64,000 nt of DNA from Lycium barbarum (GCF_019175385.1 NC_083339.1:49280282-49344281); one strand, 5' to 3'; counted from the first letter of the stretch, positions 44,713 through 57,170 are shown. Program-made: numbers and translations. Notes: a model not told the origin generated them from the letters alone.

Positions 44713-45654
44713 GCCCCGGGCAAAAAGGACGTTAGTACATGGTTAATATGTAAAACCTGCTGAAATGAAGAACATGGCACAACATAGATATAGGATATGA
44801 ACTGAAACTGAATGTAACTTGAACATGAACATGAAACGTGAGTGAAGTCTTAAAACAGTAATCAATAGAAATACTTGTATGTAAAACTACTTGTAACGTG
44901 GGGAATGATATAGTATAACCGACAACATAGTCTGGTACTTGCGTCCTACCAGCAGAACACTCACAACCTTGCCAGGGATATGAGATTTAAGTAATAATAA
45001 TCATGTAAGGATCCAAACTGCATAATGAAGGTGTTGCCTCCTTGCTAACAACCCTTATCCTACGGTGGCTATGTAGTTTCAGGCTATCTGAGCCCGAAAC
45101 TTGCTACATAAAATCATAAAGTTTCATATAAACATAATGAGAACACATGAGGAAGAATTCATGATTCATGGATTAAGCTAAGGTTCCTAATAACCGTAAT
45201 GGAAAATTAGGAATACAATAACGAATATAGCTACCAAATTCATGTACATAAATACATAAATACGGGCTACCAATATGTTGGGTTTAATGCCCTAGGGTTT
45301 GAACTTCATGGATATCAAGAAACGGAGCATGGGCAAGAACTTAGAGATTCCCACATGTGGATGGAAGTTCTACATACCTTAATTGCTCCAAAACTTGAAT
45401 TAAAGACTTGAGCTTTGAAGAAGATTTCCAAAATCTTGAATTCTTGAACCTTGAGATGGGTTTTCTTGAAAACCCTAGTTTTAGAATGATAATTTCTTGT
45501 TTAGCTTACAAGGATAGGTGTTAGAATTGTGTTGGAATAATTAGAGTAGGCTTACCTTGGTGTTCTTGATGATGGGAGAGGGTGGGAAATCGTTCTAGGG
45601 CTTGAAGGAATGAAAAATAATGATTTGAACTGGTATGGACGAATATATATTGTC

Positions 45655-46135
45655 CTGGGAAAATGCAGTTTACGTCCTGCACTATGCTGGCCGTATTTTC
45701 AGTTTACGGGTCGTAAACTGCAATACGGCCCGTATTTTGCAATATGGACTGCACTGCGTCTCTTCAGTAAAATAGCCATAACTCCTTACACAGATGTCCA
45801 TTTGACCCCCATAATATACCGTTGGAAAGGTATTTCAAAGCTCTACAACTATTGTCAAGGAAGTTTTCCCAAAGTCCAAATACATTGTGAAATACGGGCC
45901 GTAAATCGAAATACGGTCCGTTTTTAACCATGTGACATCAAAATGCCAAATTCCAGAATGTTCAGAAATTCATGTTTCAGTTTACGATTTGAAATACGGG
46001 CCATATAGTGAAATACGGTCCGTATTTAACCATATGACATTCAATTGCCAAATTCCAGAATGCTCAGAAATCCTTGGTACCATTTTATGACTTGGTTTAC
46101 GGCCCGCAAATTGAAATACGTCCACTGTTCATGGG
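45655..46135. repeat. Palindrome cluster in chromovirus 5' LTR
   Basis: CAGTTTACG and CGTAAACTG form a 9-bp stem with a 3-base centre at 45700-45720; AATACGG and CCGTATT pair at 45722-45736. Further ATACGGTCCGTA copies follow to about 46030. Several units are better preserved here than in the left LTR. Confidence 0.9.
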
Positions 46136-46255
46136 CGTAAACCACTATCTCACAACTGAACAGGAAAAATTCCAATTCCCACATTCTTTCTCTGATTTTT
46201 CAAGTCTAGGATCATGGTTAAAGCTTACGTTAAAAGTACGAGGTGTTACAGATAT

Positions 46256-46949
46256 GGCTCCGTTTGAGGCGTTGTATGGGAGGAGGTGTAGGTCTCCTAT
46301 TAGATGGTTCGATACGTTTGAGGTGAGGACTTGGGGCACTAATATTTTGTGAGAGTCTCTAGTGAAGGTGAAGGTGATTCAGTCCAAGCTATTGGCAGCG
46401 CAGAATATGCAGAAAGAGTATGCAGACCGCAAGGTCCGAGATTTTGATTTTGAGGAAGGAGAGCTAGTGTTATTGAAGGTCTCACTCATGAAGGGTGTGA
46501 TGAGGTTTGGAAAGAAGGGAAAGCTTAGCCCGAGGTTCATTGGTCCATTTGAGATTCTTAAACGTGTGGGGGAGGTGGCTTACACGTTGGCTTTACCTCC
46601 GGGTTTATCAGGAGTTCACCCGATGTTCCATGTGTCGATGTTGAAGAGGTACCACAGCGATGGTTCCTATATCATCCGTTGGGATTCAGTTTTGTTAGAT
46701 GAAAATCTGTCGTACGAAGAAGAGCCCATTGCTATCTTAGACAGGGATGTTCGCAAGTTGAGGTCCATAGAAATAGCTTCTGCGAAATTTCAGTGGAAGA
46801 ATCTACCAATGGAAAAGGCTACTTGGGAAACAGAGTCGGATATGCGTAGCAAATACCCTCAGCTTTTCGCCGTGTCAGGTAACTCCTCCCTAGATTCTCA
46901 TCCTTGTCCGTTCAGGGACGAACATTGTCTTAATTGGTATCTGGTATAA
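46256..46949 (+). pseudogene. Gypsy integrase C-terminus and chromodomain-like tail (continuation from 37146)
   Basis: Resumes exactly where the integrase was cut: MAPFEALYGRRCRSPIRWF. TGA at 46350-46352 is one step from CGA. From 46353 the frame is open through [56 protein letters not shown] and an [17 protein letters not shown] tail, then about 30 extra residues up to TAA 46947-46949. That stop lies within the first bases of the 3' LTR. Confidence 0.92.
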
Positions 46950-47124
46950 CGACCCTTCCGGTCGTTATGGAAATTTAGGACTCCATTGGGAATTCCGAGG
47001 CCGCGGGTGGATTCGCAGGGTGTCTTTTTGTATGTGTGCATGTTTTGTATTGTGTTTTGAGGCCTTGGATGGAATGTGGGGAGATATGGGTGAAAACTGG
47101 ACTGAATGCCACCTCACTGCCCAA

Positions 47125-47345
47125 AATGGACCGCTGCAGCGGTGGGATTACCGCTGCGGTGGTACCGCTATAGCGATACCTCGACCGCTGCAAGCGGCCT
47201 TCCCTTTCTTTAGTGGCCGCTGTGGCAGAAGGTGGACCGCTATGGCGGTACTGCTATAGCGATAAAACGACCGTCATAGCGGTCAGGTGGGAAAGTTGGG
47301 GATCGCTACAGCGGGACCGCTGCAGCGGTGGAGCGACAGCCACAG
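47125..47345. repeat. CCGC(N4)GCGG palindrome array of the 3' LTR
   Basis: Same array as 30634-30829, but some units have decayed, for example ACCGCTATAGCGAT at about 47164. Two ACCGCTGCAGCGGT copies are perfect. Confidence 0.9.
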
Positions 47346-48740
47346 CCACAGCGGCCGACGGGAGGCAGTAGCCAGGTTTTAAATGCCTTAGTTTTATTTT
47401 CTCATTCATAACACCCCAACACGCTTTCAACAAACACTTAGAGAGAATTTTCAAGCTAGGGCAAGACAATCTTGTCAGGTAAGTTTCATTGCTTTTCATT
47501 CTATCATTCCTTTCCCCTTCATTATTGTAATTGTTCCCATGGGTCTTTAATGGTGAAATTGAAATAGAAACCCTAGAATATGAATGAACCTTCTAAACTT
47601 GATGGGTTATGGATATTATCGCTTATTTATCATCTAAATGTGTTGGTTAGTTGCTATTTGTCATAAATTGAACATTTAGAGACATAAACTAAGTGATTGG
47701 AGACCTGGGGTTCTATAAAAATGGCGTCTTTTCCATGGAAAATTGTAATGGGAATGTTTGATGGAATGTGGTATGAATTGATGATGTATGAATATTAGGA
47801 GTTGTGATACGTTGTTTATCACCTAGAAAATCATCCCATCTTTAGAATGAGGAGAGGGTAGGGTAATTCTTGCCTTGGTATTTGCAATTTGAGCAATGTG
47901 TCTCATTAAGCCTTCTATTTTTAGACCGCAAACGTATTGAGGCCTTAAGGAAAGGAAAAGCTGTAGCAAAGTGGCAGACATTGTTCCCGCTCTACTTTGA
48001 GGTAGGTTACGGTTTACTTGAGTTAGACTTTGGTTAGTTGAATGTATGTTTGTGATTTCATTAGGAGATATCATGTCGAGTATTCATTACATGATATTTT
48101 GTGGTTAAGCTCCTATGTGTTTGTGATTGAATGTTGTGTAGGCTTCATGCCATTATTCCTGTGTGATTTAATCTGCAGTGGTTGTATTGTGATGAGAAGT
48201 TAATATAGTCTTCTCGAGGATATTGTGACATGAAATGATAAGGTGAATATGGATATTAAGAAGGTAAGAAACACTGATCTGTAAAAGGTATGACAAGGCA
48301 CACATGTGGCCTAGATTGTGGGCTCGTGGTCCGAGGATAGTTTCGGAAACGAGAGGTTCATTGTTATATCCCACGTCCGAGGTTCGTTCCGGAGCGGAGG
48401 TTGTGCTCGAGTCCGAGGAGTATTTCGGAACGAGTGGTACATGGACACCATGGGTCCGCTGCAGGTCATGACTACTGAACTATGACATCAGATAACATGT
48501 GTGTACAGCGAGTGCAGTTATAGTGGTAAATTTATCTCCGTTGTGTTTGACGTGTTTGTGATTCTTGGTAATTTCGTTATTTGTTGTGATTTTCCGTGGT
48601 TGACTTGTTGTGATGCATTGATATTCGTGTATGATTAACTGGCTTGTTTATTTTATTGATTTCATAAGATATGCATGATACTAATCTCAGTCGGCCTATG
48701 ATGCTTACCAGTACATAGTGTTTGTACTGATACTACCTTG

Positions 48741-48759
48741 TTGCATTCTTTAAGTGCAG
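48741..48759 (+). promoter_or_regulatory. LTR hairpin (copy E)
   Basis: TTGCAT and GTGCAG pair with two T-G wobbles around TCTTTAA; ends in CAG. Confidence 0.4.
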
Positions 48760-49003
48760 ATTTTGATATAGAGACCGCTACTCATCCTCACATCTAGCGT
48801 GGAGGATAATTGCTGACATATTTTGGGGTGACCTTCTTCTCATGCTAGGCCTCCCGAAGATCTTCTACTTATGATGTCTTTTATTATTCTGGACATTATG
48901 GATATTTATTAGGCAGATTTCAGTTCTTAGACATGTTTTGGCCTAGAGTCTTGTACGATGACTTTCGGATTTTGGGGAATTTGTAATAGTTAGACTTTCA
49001 TAC

Positions 49004-51981
49004 CTACGGGTTTTTATACGTATATATATATATATGAAGTATATCTCCGATTTGTATACATATATAAGGAAAAAGAAAGTTTTAATTTTTTAAGTCCATT
49101 TTTATTCATTTGAAGCTCATATAAGTCAACTTTATTTCAATCCAAAGTCATCTTAACCTCAAATCTGTCCAAGTGAATTCCTTTTGTTTTGGTCCATAAG
49201 TCTTTGTGCTTTCGGCCCAATTTATCAAAATCATTTGGATCCAATTATAAAGTCCATTTTTTCTATTGCGAGTTTCAATCTCCAGAATTCCAAAATTTAT
49301 TCCCAATGTTTTGAAGTGATTTTTGTCAAAATAATCCTACCAAAGCAATCCTTGAGTTGCATCCTTATCCAATTTAAATGCATCCTTATCCAATTTAAAA
49401 TTTTAGCCAAAGTAGTTTTTGGTCCAGCAGCGGGCTTGAGGCCCAAAATAGTTTAAACATTGTCCTTTTATTAGCAAATTCTACAAAGGGGCAGTGGGCC
49501 CGAACCGTTTATCACTTGGTCGCTTTAAAAATCATTTAATCTTGTTTAAAGTGTTGAACCAGTTTTTTTCTTAAAAAAAAAAACCTTTGCAAAATGAACT
49601 AAGTACCAATTTTCATGCAAAGTTAGGATTAACTGAATTTTGAAAAGGTTTAGGTGACTTCCTAAAATACTAAATATTGTTTACTAAGTTCTAAACATAC
49701 ATAGGGTTCCACTATCTTTTAAAGATTTTTATAATTACATATACATACACATACAAAATGAATATAAAAGGGAGGGTTAGGCTGGTGGGCCTACCTAAGC
49801 CTACCAGTTGGCTATTTTCACCCATAGCTGGGCTTTCAAACATATTAGCTTCCCTTTTCATTTTTTCTCCAATGGACTCGATCAAGAAAGGGAATTGGGC
49901 TCTTGGCCCAATAGGTTTATACATAGAAGCCGACCAAACAATGATGTTTCATGCAAACCAAGAAGAAATGGAAATATGGATTAGAAAGCATCTAAAACTG
50001 AGACTTATTGAAGGCAAAGCTTTGTGTAATAAATACATATAAGTCATATGATTCCATAAATATACTACATTTGAAGAAATAAAAACTCGACTAAGACATA
50101 CACACTCACATGGACCGAAACAACAAAGAAACAAGCCCAAAATGCAAAGAACTGTAGGCCTAGAACTTAAGGCCCACATAGATTGAAATAGTACATAAAC
50201 AGGCCCCAAAACTGAAATAAAGTGAACAGGCCCATAGGGTCATTTTCTTAAACAAAAATAGGCAATGCCACACAAATAGATATACACACCTATCAACCAT
50301 ATACCATTGATATGCACACACATGGAGATGCTAAAAAAAACCCAAAAGGAAAGCTTTCACCCTCTTGTTCCTGATGCCACACAAGATTGAAGGAGTTTCC
50401 AGGAACCACAGACATGGCAGACACCAGGGAAGGCTTAGCTTAATCCCTAAGTGCTATTTTGCCTCTCCATTTAGGTGTTAGGTTCATAGTATATAGGAGA
50501 GCGAGTGTTTCAAGATTTGTATACTAAACTTACAATAAGAAACTAGCAATAATTATCCATACACACATTATACGATCATATACTTAATCAATTAAATCAA
50601 TATGGCACAAAGGTGTAGTCCAAAACACAAGTGGCCCAACTAGACCGAAACTTTAAAAAAAATGAAGAAAGTAGAAGGCCCAAACACCAGTCATAAAAGA
50701 GAGTAGCAGAGGCAAGCGAATGAAACCCAACTGAGTACTAGTTAAGGCAAAATAAAGATTCCTAATTCATATGGGTGATATACCTCACTTATACTAAATA
50801 TACAAATCCTGGTATACCAGAGGCATATCAAGCTGTGTATACCTAGTAAACTGGGGTATATCCCCAGCTCAAGGAACAAGTATAAATGACACATAACAGG
50901 TAAAAGCAGGATTTTCATGGTTGTTACTCAATTTACATATAACAAACCAAGTAAGTATACATCCAGGATTTCATAAGAAAAGGAATGCCAATATTTCCAA
51001 CTTACATTTACTATATAGACAAACAAGACCTTCTTAACAGGGCAAAGTTTTTATCCTCCCAGAATATATGACATAAAGTTATCAAGGGGCTTGTTTTTTT
51101 TTTTAACCATAAGTCAAGTATTGATCTTCAAAACAGACTCAACTTACAGTTACTTTAAATATAGCAACAAACCACAAAGAGAGGCATGATTTAAAATCCA
51201 GTTTCAAGGAGTGTACTGGGCTGATCCTTTAACATGTTTACTAATAATTAGTTGATTTCTTGAGGTTCCTTATTATCATGTATATGACTTATTTATCCTA
51301 GCAACTTCCAAATAAATAGACCAGTGACCAAATGATACCAAATGAAACTCATGACTAATTCAAACGCTTAGACTTGTACAATAATGGAACCAACTTCTTT
51401 TTACAAGCTTGAATAGTTAGACAGTTCATGAGGATAATTTAGAGCTTTCAAGGAACCACATTTTATCTTCAGAATCACACAGAGGAATAAACAGACAAGA
51501 GGATTAAATTAAAATGGGGGCAGTATACCTTTCTAACAGTGTTCAAATAGGGATGAAAAGTGAAATGGATCAACATCATAACCTGATTCTTTATTATGTT
51601 TAAATCCTTATAAACAGAAGATAGATTCATGATAATTCCAAGGCCACAGATCAAACCCCAAGAGTCCAAACTCTCTTGTTTTACATCCTAGGTGCATGAT
51701 TAGAGACAAATAGAACTGAATTCAATTGACATGGTCTTAGACCATCTTTTTAATTTTTATCAGATAAACAAAATGAGACCTAGGAAGCACTACCACTTCA
51801 GGTTTTAGCAACTACAAATAGCATATTTCTTCCAAATAGACATGACCTATATAAGATCTAGGCAAATTAATCAGGTTCATGGCATATCTCCATCTAACAC
51901 AATTTTTGTCCTTCTTAAGATTAACAAACAGCTTAATGTAGACCCAGTTTAATGCCACACAACAATAGTTAATTAACTTGT
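49004..51981. repeat. Unclassified A-rich repeat, left part of a probable long LTR
   Basis: No coding ORF is supported. Short (TA)n runs lie at 49021-49035. The stretch 50360-50460 parallels 11960-12050 in order of short motifs. It is interrupted at 51981 by a solo LTR and continues to a GGTGTCAACA terminus at 57170. I infer a TAT/Ogre-like long LTR. Confidence 0.35.
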
Positions 51982-52319
51982 TGTTACACCTCGAAAAATT
52001 TCATGTCATCGTGTAGTAGATAGACTAACGCAAGGTGAGATGTATGTGATGTCCCTACAAGTAAAAAAGGTTACTTGGTAATTCTAATTAAGATTCCAAG
52101 GACATTTGAGGCAAGAGAAGAAAGTTCGTTGAAGAATGTAAGGTATAAGTCGTGTTTTGGAAGGGTTTTGCAAAGTACCGAACTGATGTTGACTTAATGA
52201 TGTCTTGAGGAAGAGTTATGATGCTCCTTAGATTGTTAATGAAGTGTTAAACAAGTGCTAAGAAGGTTCCATAAGGATTGGAGATCAAACGAAACGACGA
52301 GAACAAGTTCGGAGAAAAG

Positions 52320-52440
52320 GTGGATTATACGACCATTTATACGGTTCGTATAATGGTCTGTATAATCGTTACAGTGAAGGTCCATCACTGATGGAGTTAT
52401 ACGGTCACTTATACGGACCGTATAAGGGTCCGTATAACTC
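52320..52440. repeat. Palindrome cluster TTATACGG(A)CCGTATAA
   Basis: An 8-bp perfect stem with one-base centre at 52409-52425, with three or four diverged copies before and after. It is followed within about 20 bases by the TATA-like sequence. Confidence 0.88.
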
Positions 52441-53976
52441 CCGACGGGCAGTTTTAAATTTTTATAAAAAATGACTTCAAGGTCTCATTTCTCATTTCTT
52501 ATTTTCTCCACCTCTCTAAACCTCTAGAACATTCCACACATTTCATTTCCAAGAAATCAAGGGAAATCAAAGATCAAATACCAAAAACTAGTAGAATCAA
52601 GTGCAAGAATGCTAACTAGGGTTGATGGAAGCTAGAAATCTCTTTGGAATTGAAGCTAGGGTTTTCTCCAAGTGAAGCATTTCCATCCAAAACCCATTCC
52701 TTCACAATCAAAGGTGAGTTTTATGTTTATTTCATGCTATTAAGAGTATTGAGTGGTTGAAAGACTTGGATTATGGAAAAAAGTAGAAAATGGGTTGCAA
52801 ATTTGAGAATAGTAGTATTCTTGAGTAGTAGCTTGGCATGAATCAAGATTCTTGACATGTTATGAGTATAATCTTGTTATAAATGGTATTAAGAATATTG
52901 AAGAAGCGTTATATGAGGATGAATGTGGTGTCATATTATGGCTATGGTTATGAATGACTTTGAGAGGGAATTTTGAGAATTGGATAATGTCGAACTTGTC
53001 GAAGTTATTGATTATGATATTATGAATGTTGTTAATGATGTTTGGGAGTTATTATATTATATGGAGAAAGTTGTAGAAACGAAGGATACGCTGCCCAATT
53101 TTCATTAGCTTAGCTTAGCTTCAAGTATGTTTCCGATTATCTAATCTTAGTACGAATTCCCTTGAATATAGAATTATGAACTTGGAAGGAAGCGTTTAGT
53201 CGGCAAGTTAGAAAGGAGAAAAGGTATGTAAGGCTAGTCCGTTATTTTTATAAGGCTTGATCTTTACAATATGACTTCCTTATCTTTTCCTGACTCTCTT
53301 ATATTCCGGAAACTATGAGCCTATGATTAATAAGAGCTTCTCATGAAATAAAGATAAGAGATGCGTTGTGAATATGACAATGATGATGATGAGTCTAAGT
53401 CTAGAGATCCCAAAGCTTATGATATGATATTCTTATGAAGCTAATGATTCCTTGATGTTATTCATTGTTGCTAGACTCACCTTAAAATGCTAGTTCCTTC
53501 AAGGTGAGGCATGATGATCATGACTACTCCATAATGGAATCGGGAGTTCTCGACCTTACGTCACCCCGATAGAGTTGTAGCTTATCCTTGAGTTCTTATG
53601 CATGCTTTATTATCAGTATATAATAATGAGGTTACACCGTGCTTATTTGGCCGGGCAGACACCGCTAAGGCGGGCGGCATATATACACCATGTCTAGATG
53701 GCATGGACAGACACCACTAGTGGGCGGCATGAGATGGTTACCCCGGACGTGGGAGGCCTAGATGCGGGCTAATGATGATCACACTGTACCTATATGGTTG
53801 GGCAGCTTATATATATATACATACTTGATATGATGTTGTTTATGATGTAAGATAGCATGCATTACTCCGTCTAAGTGACATCCAGTTACAGATTATTTCC
53901 TTACTTGATGTTCCCTTATCTCTTCGATATGTTATTATTGTTCATGCCTTACATACTCAGTAGAATGTTCGTACTG

Positions 53977-54014
53977 ACGTCCTTTCTTTTTGGACGTTGT
54001 GTTCATGCCCACAG
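53977..54014 (+). promoter_or_regulatory. Two-stem LTR module ending in CAG (copy F)
   Basis: Stem 1 ACGTCC (53977-53982) / GGACGT (53992-53997) around TTTCTTTTT; stem 2 TGTG (53998-54001) / CACA (54010-54013) around TTCATGCC. Preceded by GTACTG and ending CAG at 54014. Confidence 0.6.
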
Positions 54015-54363
54015 GTAGAGAGGGAGGTGGCCCACAGGTACAGGAGCACTCCACTATTCCGGAGGTGCCATTTTTGATACATTTTTTATATATACATATG
54101 GGCACGACTAGGTCTTGTCCCATCCTTATGTCTTAGTATTCTAGTAGAGGCTCGTGGATACGAAGGTGTGGATAGTAGTTATCTCCTAGTTACATTAGTG
54201 TATATTCTTGTATATCATTTTTGCAGCCGAGGGGGCTTATGTATATTTATGTATTGCCTTAGAGATTATATATGTTCGGGTTAGGTATGACGATTAGCAT
54301 AACGAGTTGTACTCAGTAGTCAGCTCCGGGTATCCGTCATGACCCCCTAGTCGGGTCGTGACA

Positions 54364-56344
54364 CTTGTTAATAGAGTTATGTCCAATAATTATAACATTC
54401 TATCACAGTTGTCTAGCACATCTCTTGATCTTATGGGCATGATCCCAAAAAAATGACCTCATATAAACTCTAACAGAACCAATCTATACCAACCAAGCTC
54501 AACTTTATACTAACACTGCCATACTAAATTAAACAAGGGAAATTGAACCGAAATAGACTAGACACAGCTAACATCATATTAAGTTAAACAAATAAAGCCA
54601 ATCACACTTAACATATAGTGATTCAATACAAACAGGAGTGAACAACATGAATGCATTGGATCATGATCTCTAACACCTGGGCTCATGACTAACTAATATA
54701 TATGCAAGACACACAAAACATAACCTGAACATCTGAGACCAGAATGTAACAAAATGAGTTGGATAGGATGCTAAACCAAGGACAGCCCCAAAAAATGTTG
54801 TACACAAACACACACTTACAAACTATCAAACTAAGATGGGCCTATGGAATCTTTTCCACTCAAACAGACTCATTTAAACCATAATAGGGAAAAACTAGAA
54901 TCTAAACTACACAACACACTGAAGCTTAATAGCAAACCAGGATCTAGAAGTAGACAATGGATTACTGTATCCAAATATGGTCTAAATAAACATGATAAAG
55001 GCTAACTACTAAGATATAGTTAATTCATACTTTTAACTAATAGCATATTTAATCAAGACTAGGATAAGGATAGTGTCATATTAACTAACCATTCAAACCT
55101 CTTAAAACCAGGACTAAGCATGCTCTAGACTAATAACAAATGCATAGGCAGGGCATCAATACTCTTCAAGCATGATTAAGCTCATTCTAATAAGAGAGCA
55201 TGATGTGAACAGGGTTAACCTATCCTCTGAAATGACACTAACAACATTATGGTTATACCAACAACCTACTTAATCAGCTAAAACAAAATAATAATAAACC
55301 AATCATAAATTGAAGCTTGATAATCTGTAATCATATTAAAACTAAGCACATACTAAGAAACTAAACATAACCCATCAAAACTAATATATAACTAATAGAT
55401 ACTAAACTAAGCACATAATCAACACATAATTAACTCATAGATAAGTATTTAATACTAAAAAAAGGAGGAAGGTTACCTCTCGTTTGCGCAACCCTAGAAG
55501 AGATTGAACTTGGAAACTCCTTTTGCTCCCTCAACCCAACACTCAGCCAACACACAAACCCAGAAAGACAAGATAAAATAAGCTCTTTTAAAATTTTACT
55601 TAAACTCAAAAAAAGTTAAGGATTTCCTATATTTTGGAAAATTCCCAAGTATTTTCGAGTTTTGGTGAGTATATCAGAATTTTATATGCCCAAAACTTGT
55701 ACAATAATGAAGAAATAGGGTCCTTTGAATAGGAATCTCCAAAACTCCAAACCCTAGGTTTCACGATGTGGGATAAATCCCAATTCTGGGATTTCCTCCT
55801 CACATTATAGCATTGGAGGGCTAGGATTTAAGTTGAATTGGATATCAAGGGTTAGATTTCGACCAACACCAATCGATCTCACAATTCTTCAAGAACCAAT
55901 AATAACGCAGCATTCAAAAACGAAAACAAACAAGAACAATTATAGAAAAGCAGTGTTGACCGTTTGATTTCTCAGAAAAAAATAAAAAAAATAAAAACGG
56001 GCCACAGTAACACCTCGTTTGGGTTGATTTGCAATGGAAAGTTGACAGCATTAATTTCATTACCTTTCAAGGCCATACAAGCCTGAGAAAAGGGAAAAGC
56101 GTTCTGCAAATTTGTCAAAAATGGCTTAGATGACGAGAGGAGAGAGAAGATTAGCGACGTGGTGCTTAGGGTTTACCTCCTCTTTTGGGAGAGAACCCTA
56201 AGTCTTGTTTGCCTTGAGAACATGGCGTGAACAAAGGGGTCTTACCCCTTTAGAAACCAATGTGGGCCGGGTCTGGGCCTGTCTTGGGCTGGGCTAGGCC
56301 AATTTAAAAGGAAAATAAAGGGGGCCTATATACATGTGTGTGTG

Positions 56345-56402
<58 letters not shown>

Positions 56403-57170
56403 TACATATATGAACGTGTATATCCATGTATATGTGTGTGTATACGACAAAATTTAAATGGCCAGAATTTTAGAAAAGATTAAAAAATAAAAATTCTTTA
56501 ATTTAATGGCCAAATATGACCCAACTAAACAAATAATCAAACTTGTGCACATGATTAATATGCTAATGGATTTCTGTTGCAAATATAACCTTAATTGACT
56601 TTAAACAATGGAATTGGTCATTTTAATTAAGGCCAGATTTAAACTCAATCAAACTATTGAAGGCTAGTATTGCAATAGTGACCTTCATCAACTTTTAGGT
56701 CATGAAAATTAGTTATTTCAATTAAAAACTGCAATTAGCCAAAATTTGTATAATTTGTGGAATTAACCATAATTACCTAATTATGATTAATTCTACCAAA
56801 TTACACAAAATGCCCACTGGGCATGCAAAAATTAAGACTTGAGGGGTAAAAGGATTAGTTCACTTAATTAATCAGACTTCTTTGAATTTCAACAGAGTAA
56901 AATACTTATTAACTGACAATTTTAACAATTAAATAAATAGTTATTTGTAAATTATTTCCTTTCTTGATTAATTTTGACAAAAATATCATAATAGGTAAAT
57001 TTATTTCCAAACTAACATTATGGAAATTGTTTTACCGAAAATGCAATATTATCTAAATACTCGTATAAAATCATTTTGTTTTATGAAAATACCTATTTCA
57101 CTCTATTTACTACTCAAGGACTCTGGGTAATTAAAATAGATTATGGGAGGTCAAAAAATAGGTGTCAACA
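54364..57170. repeat. Right part of the probable long LTR, ending GGTGTCAACA
   Basis: A-rich, with no supported ORF. Its last 300 bases parallel 19000-19297. It includes a compound microsatellite at 56331-56420. Confidence 0.4.
56331..56420. repeat. Compound (GT)n(AT)n(AC)n microsatellite
   Basis: GT, AT and AC runs in sequence form a long imperfect palindrome that could fold into one hairpin. Confidence 0.95.

Larger units (their letters stand above)
37147..46250 (-). mobile_element. Complete nested chromovirus-type Ty3/gypsy element, minus strand
   Basis: 9104 bp flanked by GATAT (37142-37146 and 46251-46255). Two LTRs of exactly 1977 bp each, primer site at 44256-44268, polypurine tract at 39124-39137, and gag-pol on the minus strand between them. 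The visible LTR differences near the ends are C/T and G/A transitions, suggesting a fairly recent insertion. The chromodomain-like tail after integrase, long LTRs and order RT-RNase H-integrase fit a Tekay/Del-type chromovirus; the clade name is inference. Coding damage is light: two stops and two small frameshifts, plus a missing catalytic Asp in integrase. Confidence 0.95.
44274..46250 (-). repeat. Chromovirus 5' LTR (right on the plus strand)
   Basis: 1977 bp, the same length as the left LTR. The copies differ at, for example, GCCCTGAACC versus GCCCCGAACC. Palindrome cluster at 45655-46135, donor-like GT at 45554-45555, hairpin at 44695-44712. Confidence 0.95.
30450..49003 (+). mobile_element. 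Degenerate Ty3/gypsy element (TGTAACGACC family), split by a nested chromovirus
   Basis: 5' LTR 30450-32646, primer site 32651-32662, gag and pol 32860-37146, then the nested chromovirus 37147-46250. Pol resumes at 46256 and the 3' LTR starts at 46945. The reading order gag-protease-RT-RNase H-integrase-chromodomain is preserved. Coding parts lie in three frames with many stops. The 3' LTR stops matching near 49003, so the right terminus and TSD are lost. Confidence 0.9.
46945..49003 (+). repeat. Gypsy 3' LTR, right end missing
   Basis: Starts TATAACGACCC (TG mutated to TA) and matches the 5' LTR closely until about 49003, where the match stops about 170 bases before the expected GTGACA end. 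It includes ACCGCTGCAGCGGT palindromes (47130-47143 and 47316-47329), CAGGTAAGT (GT at 47479) and a CAG hairpin at 48741-48759. Confidence 0.88.
51982..54363 (+). mobile_element. Solo LTR, Ty3/gypsy
   Basis: 2382 bp, TGTTACACCTCG ... GGGTCGTGACA, with a perfect TSD CTTGT at 51977-51981 and 54364-54368. It contains ACGGNCCGT palindromes (52320-52440), TATA-like TTTATAAAAAATG (about 52458), a donor-like AAGGTGAGTT (GT at 52714) and a two-stem CAG module at 53977-54014. Confidence 0.92.

Noticed and set aside
49184..50209. Several ORFs of 70-94 codons in A-rich DNA
   Set aside because: No recognisable domain; both strands are equally open; repeat sequence.
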